From NCBI RefSeq assembly GCF_016545825.1, contig NC_052617.1:51837382-51901381 (forward strand): a stretch of DNA of 64,000 bases, written 5' to 3'. The stretch comes from Eucalyptus grandis (lineage: Eukaryota > Streptophyta > Magnoliopsida > Myrtales > Myrtaceae). A program made the translations under genes and the position numbers. A model generated the notes under the pieces. The model was not told where the DNA came from. It saw nothing but the letters and a program-made list of their open reading frames with translations, and ran no database searches. Positions 38,191-48,368 of this stretch are shown here, one piece after another (position 1 is the stretch's first letter; each line of letters opens with the position of its first letter).

Positions 38191-39914
38191 AACGTTTATT
38201 GTGAGACAATAAATTCTTTCAAAGAGTTGATCACATAATAATTAAAAATTAATTATTATTTGATTTTATTTAGTCAAAAACATATTATTATTCTCACAAT
38301 AGATTAAAAATTGTCACTCAATCATTTCTTATTACGAAATTTGGATCTTGATGCTGGGATTGAGATCTCGATGCTAGGGAAAGGAGCCTATGAGGAAATG
38401 AGCCTCGGCTCTCGAATCCCAAGACCCTAACACCCGGATTGAAGGTACCTGGTTCATGCACTGTTGGGACTCTAGGGGTTGGGTCCGGGCACTTGGCCAC
38501 GAGCCTGGCCATCGAAGTCTTGGGTTTGAGGGGCACTCCTACTTCAATTGAACAAGGATGGCAATTTAACCCGCCCATCGTATACTCGCTGCCCGCCCGC
38601 CCCATCAAATGCTTGCATTGCTCCGCCGATGATGGGGTGAATAAAGTCCACACCGAGTGAGTTTTGGGATGGGGCACGGAATACCCATCCCACCCTGCAT
38701 CTTAACCTTCTTCAAATATAATTTTTCTTTTCACCGTCCCAAAAAAAAAAAAATCAATTTTTTCTTACTTTTTCAAGGATTCAAAAACTGCATGACGCCA
38801 AATTCAAGTAATTTCTTCTTTCTTCGGTTAGATTTAAATTCAACATGAACGTGGGGCGAATAAACTGAAAGCCTTTTTGATTGAAAGGATCGGGATTTTG
38901 GTAAGGGGAAATAATTAGTAGGGAAGAAATTAGACTGGCGTAGTTCCAAAGGAAAAAGTTCCAAATGATGATGGTGCTGAAAGCGTGGAGGAGGAGGGAG
39001 GGATGGATCTAGAAACTATTTTAAATTTTTTATTAGCGTGGAACAAAGGCAATCAATTTATACAAATAAATCGAATTATAGGTAGTCTTATCCATAAATA
39101 GTGCAGTAAAGATAAATCACGCATAGCTTTGTTCATATAAAGCAACTGCCTGTTTACGATTTTAGTATTTCGAACGAATGTATTCAAAGTTTACCGGAGT
39201 AGTAGTGAAACAAGAGTTTTTGGCTATTCGCTCGGAATGTTTGTGCATCCACGGTTCATTTAAACCTCAATGATTGATTCACCAATTTCTTTAAAATGGA
39301 AATTGTGGCTAAAAAGAACAGGGACATTTTCTGGGACGACAGCAGTTGTTATGCTAGCCGCGTCCAATTAGGTTGGTTTTGTATCTTAATCTTGCCATGT
39401 ACATGACCATCTTGTTGATTTCAACCCCGCAATCCCTAATTCTGCTCGAACTCAAAATCTAACTTCAACTTGTCTTCTCGAACTCAAAATAATACAAATG
39501 ATCGATTTTAAAATAAATTATAAAATAAATATATATATATATATATTTCAAATTATTCATTATCAGCAAAATAAACGGAGCTGTAAAATGAAGATATCTT
39601 GTTTGCTTCGCAATGAATTAAAAGCGTGGTTAAGTTAAATCTGTCCACATTTTCTTTTCTTTTTTTCTTGAGAGTAGTCCTGGATTTTGATATGGGGGTA
39701 AAAACGAGAATGACACTATTGCATATAGTAAAATTAATGTTTGCCGTGCGGTTAATTTTCTTTTTGGGGTCAGAACCGTGCGAGTATTTTGATTGGGCTT
39801 ACTAATACACGCAGGAGTTCCCAATTGGTAAGTCAGTCTTTATCCGCTATTGAAATGTTGGATGAAAAATGTGAAAATAACAATCTGAAAGCAAAAACAA
39901 AATCGCTGGCTAGC
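38191..39914. other. Intergenic, with degenerate GC-rich repeat patches
   Basis: GC-richer patches at about 38340-38700 (GGGACTCTAGGGGTTGGG, CCCGCCCGCCCC) look like dispersed-repeat debris. The rest is AT-rich, including (AT)n at 39529-39547. No supported gene. Confidence 0.45.
39529..39547. repeat. (AT)n microsatellite
   Basis: About nine AT units. Confidence 0.9.
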
Positions 39915-40770
39915 TCGTCAATTTTTGGAAAAAATCCAAAAAAAATTCGAAATACTCTCGTTTTCTCAAATAAGGGTTAAAATGAACTTTATTTCAAATA
40001 AAGATCTGAAATATCATCACTTTATCAAATAAGAACATAAAATGAATCTTATTTAAAATAAAGGTCTGAAATTGTTATATCTATTTCAAATAAAAGCATG
40101 ACTTTCCGACAGTTAAATGTATTTTCGTCATATACCATTTTCCTTTTTTTCTTTTTTCTTTTTTCTTTTCTCTTTTTTTTTCCTTGATTCTTCTTCTTCC
40201 TCTTTATCGGTGGCTACCCACAAAGGGTTGGGTAAGGGTCGCCTCACCCAATTCGATGAGGGCCATCCCTGCCGACCATAGGCAAGGGATGGCCTGGCCT
40301 AGAGGAGGCAACCCTTGCCCTAGGGGAGGCCACCCCTTGCGGAGGTTGCCAAGCCCTTGTGGATGGCTGTAAGGGCTCGACCACCTCGACGGCCGCTAGT
40401 AAGGGTAGGTGAGGGCCAGTAAGCTCTTGCTTGCCCCAAGTGAGGGCTCGACAACCCTCGCCGGCTCTTCCCAATTGCCGGTGAGGGTAGCCTCTTTGCT
40501 AGCAAACACTGGCCAATGCTAGAAAAGAAAACAGAAGAAAAAAGAAAAAGAGGACAAAAACGCCCTTAATCGGTCGGAAAATTTAATTAGTTGGCGATCG
40601 ACGAGATTAGGTCCTTATTTGAAACAATTATTATTATTTTAGGTCCTTATTTGAAATAATCAAAGTCATTTCGGGTCATTAATTGAAACAAAATTCATTT
40701 CGAGTCATTATTTGAAAAAATGAGTCACTTTGAATCCTTTTTTGAAGTTTTCCCTCGATTTTTTCTATAT
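39915..40770. mobile_element. Fold-back type repeat with GC-rich core (family 1)
   Basis: Two AT-rich arms are imperfect inverted copies of each other. The left arm (about 39925-40180) has repeated TTTCAAATAA(A/G)G.(C/T)CTGAAAT. The right arm (about 40560-40765) has the complements, such as AGGTCCTTATTTGAAA. Pyrimidine-rich then purine-rich tracts (40140-40200; 40520-40556) flank a GC-rich core (40205-40510) full of GCC/GGC runs. No transposase frame is seen, so this would be a non-autonomous element. Exact ends and target duplication could not be fixed. Confidence 0.6.
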
Positions 40771-40783
40771 ATTTGAAGGACAA

Positions 40784-41335
40784 GACTGTAGTCAGAGATA
40801 AAATACATGGACCAGAATTGCAATAAAATGATATTAGTTGTCCATAAATAAGATCTCCTCAAAATTTCAAGGACTGAAATTTGTCATTTAACCCGAGACC
40901 TGATCTCCCAGGTCGGGCCGGACGCGCCAACTGCCTTCTCCATCTCTAGAACTCTCGAGGCGTTTGCGGAAGCAACGAAACACGTCCTCTTTTTTCTCCA
41001 CTTGCTTCTCTCCTTTACCATCCCTCCTCTCTCTCTCTCACCTCTTATGACAAGCGGGCCTAAAATGACACGTGTCGCCAATTCAATGGATTTATGTACA
41101 AATAACATGTCGCCTGTACTTAATATTTTCTCCTTCTAGTCATCTTTGGAACTTTTTCTCTCTTTCCCGCCATGGCCTTTATATACTCTCGCTCTCACTC
41201 CAAGCATTAATGGCAAGCAATCGCAAGTTGATTGCACGCTACTACTACTACGCATTTGAAAACCATTCACATTCCTCTTCAATTCTTTTTTCCAAAGCAC
41301 ATTCCGATCAATCCCAGTCTAATTAGGCCAAATTG
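40784..41335 (+). repeat. HSP70 promoter and 5' UTR, orphan copy B
   Basis: Collinear with 43570-44068, the promoter and 5' UTR of HSP70-2. It keeps the imperfect HSE CTCtaGAActCTC (40944-40956), the CT-rich block, TTTGGAACTTTTTCTCTC, GCCATGGCCTTTATATACTC (TATA) and ATTCCGATCAATCCCAGTC. Similarity stops at the position of the HSP70 start codon (CAGTCTAATTAG here, CAGTCCATGGCT in the intact gene). About 100 bases with an ABRE-like ACACGTGTC (41069-41077) lie inside copy B only. Confidence 0.85.
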
Positions 41336-41343
41336 AAAGGTTT

Positions 41344-41634
41344 GGATTTAACGATATTCAAACTAGTGAATGTGCGACTGAAGATGCAACCAAAGACTTC
41401 GATGAGATCCTTGATGAGCTTAATGATACTAGCATTCCAAGGGAGCAAGCATTGGGCATTATGTTGTGAGCATATGTAAGAAGTGCTATCCGACATGCAA
41501 AAAAACAAAAGTTCCAGAGGATCAGTGCTGAAATAAATGCTAGGAAAGTTGAGGTCGTTGCTACGAATGTTGAGCTTGAAGAAGAGAAGTGTGAGGATGG
41601 AACTAAAGAAATTGATATGTCAAAAATGCGATAA
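41344..41634 (+). pseudogene. Unidentified broken coding fragment after orphan promoter B
   Basis: A frame of 97 codons including the final stop, broken by a single TGA (41467-41469), starts nine bases after the HSP70 similarity ends. Its composition is protein-like: acidic stretches (ATEDATKDFDEILDELND), SIPREQALGIML before the stop, then AYVRSAIRHAKKQKFQRI and VELEEEKCEDG. It is not HSP70. I do not recognise the family. No ATG starts it cleanly; the frame is already open at the left. It may be a gene fragment captured by a mobile element or joined by rearrangement. Confidence 0.45.
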
Positions 41635-41974
41635 CTAATGAAGGGGTATGAAGAAAAATCGATAAAAATTTAGTTGATAATTGGATTTTTCATTTAAATA
41701 TTCAATATTATGTTAGTCATATTCACCACCTGTCATACAGATGACTGAACATATAGGCATCCAGCTTGAGAGGTGTAACACTATTGAGATCGGTGTGCAC
41801 CAAAATTATTTTTCGTTGAGAATGCTTATATATCACCATTATCTTTCTACTACAAACATAATAATATAGTTTATTTGTCATATTAGGGTTGATTGCTGAA
41901 AGAGGATGGGTGAAAGTATTTCCCATTTAGTCGAAAAGTTAATCCAAATAGTAAAAGAGGTGAGCAGACAGTTA
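41635..41974. other. Anonymous spacer
   Basis: AT-rich sequence between the coding fragment and the next fold-back repeat. No feature is recognised. Confidence 0.4.
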
Positions 41975-42738
41975 GGACGCGTTTGGTAACGATTCTGTTA
42001 TGGGGAACAATTTTCGAACAAAAATAGTTTTTTTTTTTTTTTTTTGTTTCTGTTTCCATGAACAATTTCTAATATAAAAACGCACTTGGTAACTGCAAAA
42101 AATTTATATTCCAGAAATAGAAATGCATTTGGTAAACTTATATGATTTAATTATTTCTTTTAATTTTTCAATATTTTTATAATATTTTTCCTTTTTTTTC
42201 TTCTTCCTTTTTTTCCTTCTTTCTCCTTTATGGGCGGTCGTCGGCCATGGTAGCCGCCGACGACCGGTTGGGCGAGGTCTAACAAGCTCGTTAGAGCCTT
42301 GCCGAGCCATCATGAGGCTTGGCCTTGCCGATCTCACCGTTGGCCTTGATGACCAGGCAAGCCTCGCTAGGCCATTGGCGAGGCTCGACCTTGCCCAGGC
42401 GGCGCAAGGTCGACCTCGCCGAGGCTTTGGGGAGGTTGCCGACTCTCATCAACCTAGGTTGTCGGCCATAGTCGAGGTCAGCGATCGGTCAAAAGGAAGA
42501 AAAAGGAAATAAAAGAGAATAAAAAAGAAGAGATAGAAAAATTGTTTATCGAAATTGTTCCCGAGAACAATAAGCAACTTTTTTCTACTTCTTGTTTCTG
42601 TTCCAAATCTATTTCCATTATTTTTATTCCCGGGAACAAAAGTTTTACTAAACACGTTTCTATTCTTTTTTTTGTTCTCTAGAATAAAAGAATAATTTTT
42701 TTTCTGGGGAACAAAAACACTTTTTAACAAATAAGGCC
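41975..42738 (+). mobile_element. Fold-back type repeat with GC-rich core (family 2, copy 1)
   Basis: The left end GGACGCGTTTGGTAACGATT and the complement of the right end GGCCTTATTTGTTAAAAAG are imperfect terminal inverted repeats. Both ends carry GGGGAACA-type motifs. AT-rich arms, a poly-T/CT tract, a GC-rich core (42231-42480) and a purine tract follow the same plan as family 1. The core opens with an 11-base inverted repeat (CGGTCGTCGGC at 42235-42245, complement at 42256-42266). The same sequence appears inverted at 58173-58977. No coding capacity; no clear target duplication. Confidence 0.7.
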
Positions 42739-42739
42739 T

Positions 42740-43700
42740 TGTTGAGTGAGTCAGGGAGACAAAAGGTGATGGTCGTTTTAAAAAGCAAAAAAGGCAGGGG
42801 GTCAATTAAGAAAAGGCCAAGTAAATACGAACTTATCCTTCACTTGGCCCGCCCGCAATGCAACTTAGACAGCATGATATAAATAATGGAATTTTGAATA
42901 TAAATTGTTGTTGTTTTTTTATAATTATTATTAAGCTAAAAGAGAATAAGAAAGTTCAGTTCATTGAGTGAATATAGTCGTGTATTAATTGAAGCCCCAT
43001 AATAATAAAGATTTGTCACATGGGTGACCATGGTTAAAATATAAGCATAATTTCAAAAATACGAAAATGAGACGAGTACCAATTTTCCCTTAATGAAACT
43101 TAGCCCTCTTTTGCATTGCTTTCTGGATTATACTCGGGAAAAAAATATTCGAGTCACACTAACACTACTTGGAAATTAAGTCACGTACAGAAAATGTTGA
43201 GAAATGAAAGGATGATAAGTTTCTTACGCATGAATTTTATTAATGAATACTTTAGGGGCACTTGTTAAGCATTAATTTGACGAAATTTTGTCATTTCCAA
43301 AACAGTAATTTTTTTTTCCATACCATGTATAATCAGTGCGTCGAAAATGAATATCTTGTATGATTAACAATTTTTTTGAATAAAAAAAGGAAATGATTTT
43401 TCTAAATAATGGCTTCAAGATATTACACTGGAAAAAGAAAATGCAAAATATTTTCATTCTCTCTATAACTTTTAAGGGGATTAGAAAGTGTAATTTCTGC
43501 CCATATAACAAGGAGCCACGTGTTAATTCGCGGGCCGACTCATCAATTTCCCGGGAAATTTGAAGAGGGCGGAACTGTAGGCGGAGGTAAAATACGCGGG
43601 GCCAGAATTGCAAATACGACGAAATTCGGTGTCCAGAAAAGAGGCCCCCTCAAAATTACGAGGACCGAACGAAAAGCGTCATTCTAACCCGAGACCCGAT
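42740..43700 (+). repeat. HSP70-2 distal upstream segment (copy C)
   Basis: Upstream DNA of the intact HSP70-2, duplicated as orphan copy A at 37139-38190. The last 130 bases are also shared with copy B. No gene of its own. Confidence 0.8.
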
Positions 43701-43759
43701 CTCTCGGTCCGGTTCCGGGTCCGGGTCCGGGTCGACCCCCCCCGCCCGCCTTTTTCCAT

Positions 43760-43941
43760 CTCTAGAACTCTCGGGGCGATTCCCGGAAGCAAATTCGAAA
43801 CGCGTTCTCTTTCTTCTCCACTTGCTCCTTCCCCTTCCCCTTCCCCATCCTCTCTCTCTCTCTCTCTGGAACTTTCTCTCTCTAGCCGCTTCCAGTCGCC
43901 TCTGGAACTTTCTCTCTCTTTCCTGCCATGGCCTTTATATG
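43760..43941 (+). promoter_or_regulatory. HSP70-2 core promoter: three heat-shock elements and TATA
   Basis: Three elements share the form CTCnnGAAnn(C/T)TC: 43760-43772 (CTCtaGAActCTC), 43864-43876 and 43900-43912 (both CTCtgGAActTTC). These fit the alternating GAA/TTC heat-shock factor site with one weak unit. A TATA-like TTTATATG (43934-43941) follows, about 127 bases before the start codon. A (CT)n run lies at about 43853-43867. The layout predicts heat induction. Confidence 0.7.
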
Positions 43942-44067
43942 CTCCTCCCTCTCCCTCCAAGCTCCTCAGATCAAACCATCAACAGCAAGCAAGCAGCGCA
44001 ATCGCCACAACCGATCACATTCTTCTTCGATTCTTTTCCAGAAGCGCATTCCGATCAACCGCAGTCC

Positions 44068-46044
44068 ATGGCTCCGAAGAGCGAAGGCAAGGCCGTCGGC
44101 ATCGACCTCGGCACCACCTACAGCTGCGTCGGCGTCTGGCAGAACGACCGCGTCGAGATCATCGCCAACGACCAGGGCAACCGCACCACCCCGTCCTACG
44201 TCGCGTTCACCGATACCGAGCGCCTCATCGGTGATGCCGCCAAGAACCAGGTCGCCATGAACCCCCACAACACCGTCTTCGACGCGAAGCGCCTCATCGG
44301 GCGCCGGTTCTCCGACCCCACCGTCCAGGCCGACATGAAGCACTGGCCGTTCAGGGTCGTCGCCGGCCCTGGCGACAAGCCGATGATCGCCGTCAGCTAC
44401 AAGGGCGAGGAGAAGCAGTTCGCCCCCGAGGAGATCTCGTCGATGGTGCTGACGAAGATGAAGGAGATCGCCGAGGCCTACTTGGGGCAGACGGTGAAGA
44501 ACGCCGTAATCACCGTCCCCGCGTACTTCAACGACTCGCAGCGGCAGGCGACGAAGGACGCCGGCGCGATCACCGGGCTCAACGTGATGAGGATCATCAA
44601 CGAGCCGACCGCCGCGGCGATCGCGTACGGGCTCGACAAGAAGGGGTCGAGGACCGGCGAGAAGAACGTCCTCATATTCGACCTCGGCGGCGGGACTTTC
44701 GATGTCTCGCTGTTGACGATTGACGAGGGCATCTTCGAAGTGAAGGCGACGGCCGGTGACACTCATTTGGGAGGTGAGGATTTCGACAACAGGCTCGTGA
44801 ATCATTTCGTGCAGGAGTTCAAGAGGAAGCACAAGAAGGACATCAGCGGGAATGCGAGGGCTCTGAGGAGGTTGAGGACCGCTTGCGAAAGGGCAAAGAG
44901 GACCCTGTCTTCGACGTCCCAGACCACGATCGAGATCGACTCGCTCTATGAAGGTATCGATTTCTACGCTACAATCACTAGGGCGAGATTCGAGGAGTTG
45001 AACATGGATTTGTTTAGGAAGTGTATGGAGCCCGTAGAAAAATGTTTGAGGGATTCGAAGATCGACAAGAGTCAGGTTCATGATGTTGTTCTCGTTGGTG
45101 GGTCGACGAGGATCCCGAAAGTTCAGCAACTCTTGCAGGACTTCTTCAACGGAAAGGAGTTGTGCAAGAGCATTAACCCTGATGAGGCTGTTGCTTATGG
45201 GGCTGCAGTCCAAGCTGCAATCTTGACTGGTGAAGGGGATGAGAAAGTGCAGGACTTGCTCTTGCTCGACGTCACACCTCTGAGCCTCGGACTTGAGACC
45301 GCGGGTGGTGTGATGACTGTTCTTATCCCGAGGAACACAACGATCCCAACGAAGAAAGAGCAGGTATTCTCGACGTACTCCGATAATCAGCCAGGTGTGC
45401 TCATCCAGGTGTACGAAGGCGAGAGGGCGAGGACGAAAGACAACAATCTTCTGGGCAAATTCGAGCTCACGGGTATCCCTCCTGCCCCAAGAGGTGTTCC
45501 ACAGATCAATGTATGTTTCGACATCGATGCAAATGGAATTCTCAATGTGTCGGCAGAGGATAAGACCGCAGGTGTGAAGAACAAGATTACAATTACGAAT
45601 GACAAGGGGAGACTGAGCAAGGATGAGATAGAGAGGATGGTGAAGGAAGCAGAGCAGTACAAGGCGGAAGATGAGGAGGTGAAGAAGAAGGTAGAGGCGA
45701 AGAACTCGCTCGAGAACTATGCTTACAACATGAGAAATACAGTGAGGGACGAGAAATTCGCCAATAAACTGAACCCGGCTGATAAGCAGAAGATTGAGAA
45801 GGCAATTGACGAGGCAATCGAGTGGCTTGACAGGAACCAATTGGCTGAAGTGGATGAATTTGAGGACAAATTGAAGGAACTGGAAGGCCTGTGCAACCCT
45901 GTTATTGCCAAGATGTACCAGGGCGCTGGTGGAGATGTGCCGATGGGTGGAGGTGCAGACATGCCCAACAGTTATGGTGCTTACAGCGACAAGGCTAGCT
46001 CTGGTGGCGCTGGTGCTGGGCCCAAGATTGAAGAGGTAGATTAA
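44068..46044 (+). CDS. Cytosolic HSP70, intronless (copy 2)
   Basis: A 658-residue chaperone starting [20 protein letters not shown]. It has [37 protein letters not shown] and a C-terminal GPKIEEVD, so it is cytosolic. The lid tail ([19 protein letters not shown]) differs from copy 1. The frame has no intron and stays open 82 codons upstream to ATG 43822. That extension crosses the TATA box and heat-shock sites, so the start at 44068 is chosen by homology and promoter position. Codon use changes along the gene: nearly every third base is G or C up to about 44730, then many A/T-ending codons appear towards the 3' end, unlike copy 1. It sits head-to-head with copy 1 and has three heat-shock elements upstream. 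Confidence 0.97.
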   Translation: MAPKSEGKAVGIDLGTTYSCVGVWQNDRVEIIANDQGNRTTPSYVAFTDTERLIGDAAKNQVAMNPHNTVFDAKRLIGRRFSDPTVQADMKHWPFRVVAGPGDKPMIAVSYKGEEKQFAPEEISSMVLTKMKEIAEAYLGQTVKNAVITVPAYFNDSQRQATKDAGAITGLNVMRIINEPTAAAIAYGLDKKGSRTGEKNVLIFDLGGGTFDVSLLTIDEGIFEVKATAGDTHLGGEDFDNRLVNHFVQEFKRKHKKDISGNARALRRLRTACERAKRTLSSTSQTTIEIDSLYEGIDFYATITRARFEELNMDLFRKCMEPVEKCLRDSKIDKSQVHDVVLVGGSTRIPKVQQLLQDFFNGKELCKSINPDEAVAYGAAVQAAILTGEGDEKVQDLLLLDVTPLSLGLETAGGVMTVLIPRNTTIPTKKEQVFSTYSDNQPGVLIQVYEGERARTKDNNLLGKFELTGIPPAPRGVPQINVCFDIDANGILNVSAEDKTAGVKNKITITNDKGRLSKDEIERMVKEAEQYKAEDEEVKKKVEAKNSLENYAYNMRNTVRDEKFANKLNPADKQKIEKAIDEAIEWLDRNQLAEVDEFEDKLKELEGLCNPVIAKMYQGAGGDVPMGGGADMPNSYGAYSDKASSGGAGAGPKIEEVD

Positions 46045-48368
46045 GGGAAATGAGGTGTCGTGCAGAAGCCTAGAGCTGTCCTGTTTTGGGCTTTTGGTCT
46101 CTGTGTTGTGATTGAGTTCTGTTTGAGAGTAAGACGTGTCGAGATGTATAGTTATAATTAAAGCTGAGTGTAATAATTGCAGTGTGCATATTTTCTTTTT
46201 CAGATCATGTTAATCTGATTAGTACTTTCCTCAAAATCCAGTGTTCATTCTTAAATCTCTGTGCTGTCTTGCTTGGAAATTAACCTTTTCCTGCGAGGAG
46301 GAGTTTAGCTAGGGTGAACGTCGATTGTTTAAACATTAGTCCCGAAAGCTTCCTTAGCCCTAGCTATAAGATCTTGGTACTTGCATCATCGTACTTTGTT
46401 TTGGAGACCTTGTTTTGCCAATGACCTTTTGGATTCGAATCTGTGTATTTCTGTATCTACTAAAAATCAGTTAAACTCCATCTAATGAGCTATGGGTGTG
46501 CATAGAAAAATGTTCGTGGGCAAGCGTAGTAATTCATTGAATGTTAAAGACACCTGAAGATCTAGAGAGGGTGTAATAAGTTCACCACGAGTACTAAATT
46601 CCTAGTATGAATCACGGAGCTTGCGCGTTCGTGCATTCTTAACTAGGACATATCTGGAGGATGGGAACCAAATCAGTCGAAAGACCTAAGCATTTCTCCT
46701 TGTGCCTAATCTTCTTATAACTAGTTAAGGGTAAGTATCAGTGGGAGAGACCTAGTAGATTTGCGCATCCACTTAATTAAGTAAGGTTGCTGAGACTGAG
46801 AGTAGCAAAAAATTCCCCACGCCATAAGTCAGTGCAATAGCTGCTATGGATAGGTTGACATGCCTGTTCATATGCTTGGTGGCATGTTATAAGCTCTTTC
46901 TTGGCAAAGATGACCTCATTTATGTGAGTTCATCTTGAATTGAATAACAATAGATAAAAAAGTGTTAGTGACAGTTCCTAATTCTTGACCATGCCTCTTG
47001 ACCGTTGCTACAATGTTGAACTGACCAAGCGTAGCGTGGCAACGCAAAACTCGACTGTACGTTTCCCCCGTCACAGAAAGCCGTACATAAAGCGCCCCCC
47101 CCAAAAGAGATTCCGGTTCCAAGATTGACCTGTAGCTAGTGCTGGATTGCCTGCCCAATCTATGTATATTCGCTTTCCGGCACTTAGTTAATAGATTGTA
47201 GAATTACAATTGGTTTCAAGTGCGAGCCCAACTTTGCGTGCTTCAGGAAATTGTTGAAAATTTTGGGGGACCGATTGCTTTCTTCATTCGGATGATGATG
47301 CTGGGAATTGACTAGCGATTGGTGACCAGAGCTTTTGGTTAAAAGCAGCATTACCCGAAACCGAATTATCGAACGTTCTCCGCGGGGTCTAGCATCTAGT
47401 GCAATAATTGCGAGTTTCACTATCGTCTTAGTGATATCCGAATCTAATGCACATGTGAGATGTTACTATCACAGCACAACGAGAAACACACGTTGTGTGG
47501 AAATTTTGGATGGTGATCCATAAAGGGACGGCACTCAAAAGATCGATTTCAGCTTTACGATTGGCGAAGGGCAGGTGGTCCTCAAGAGCGCTCGTGCCGC
47601 AAGCATTCCACGTAAAGAATTGGATGTTGTGTCACAGACCATTACATCGTCTGGAAAGGAAGAGCCACTCTAGGATAGGCTTTTGGTTTTAGACCTACCC
47701 TTATCTCTCTACCTTCCTCTTGTCCGGTGAACTAATCGCGTCTCTCCATGCCTAGTTGCTGCGAACATGCTTGATGGTCGGACTAACAAAGCTTATCATG
47801 GACCACATTTGAGGATTTCATGATTCTGCTCGTGCCCGAGCGTGCTCCACTACCATCGTTTCAGCCGTAGTGGACGGCGCTGTACAAGCACGTTCTCGTT
47901 AGTCAGGGCAGAGGCACCACTTTTGGCAACATGACCTTATTTGGTGCTTGCTTGCTGCTTTCATGGACTCACTAGTGTCTACGCCAACGCCTCTCCCCCC
48001 CAGGGGGCGAACTACCGCGGTACGACTGTTGATCGAAAGTCGCCTTATTGGTTTTCCTTTGGATATCTCATCGAGCAGATTCCTGACTTCATCCGAGTAG
48101 TAAAATGCATAATTTGGTCTGTCACGAAACTTAATGTCGCCAAACTCATTGCGTATCCCACTTACCTTGAGAATGAATGGGTGTACTTTCTTATGTACTG
48201 GTAATGCCATTGACATCTTTTGTGAGAAATGCGACGATGTTTGCCGCATGGGATTGAAACTTCAAACTTGTCATCTAGTTTTTGCCAAAAAAGAAAAAAT
48301 CACTGATGTGTTTACTTAGGAATAAGGTAGATATAATTACAATTTAACTGTACAGTTGGATATGAGAT
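46045..48368. other. HSP70-2 3' flank and intergenic DNA
   Basis: The HSP70-2 3' UTR lies at the left (AATTAAAG near 46156). The remaining 2 kb shows no gene on either strand. Small open frames near 47335-48249 have no family resemblance. Confidence 0.5.

Noticed and set aside
41072..41326. 84-codon frame in orphan HSP70 promoter B
   Set aside because: It is the relic of the untranslated upstream frame of HSP70-2 (shared LWNFFSLSRHGLY-like residues) and crosses the TATA box; not a gene.
43966..45840. 624-codon minus-strand open frame opposite HSP70-2
   Set aside because: Same antisense codon-bias effect; composition is unlike real proteins and there is no promoter evidence.
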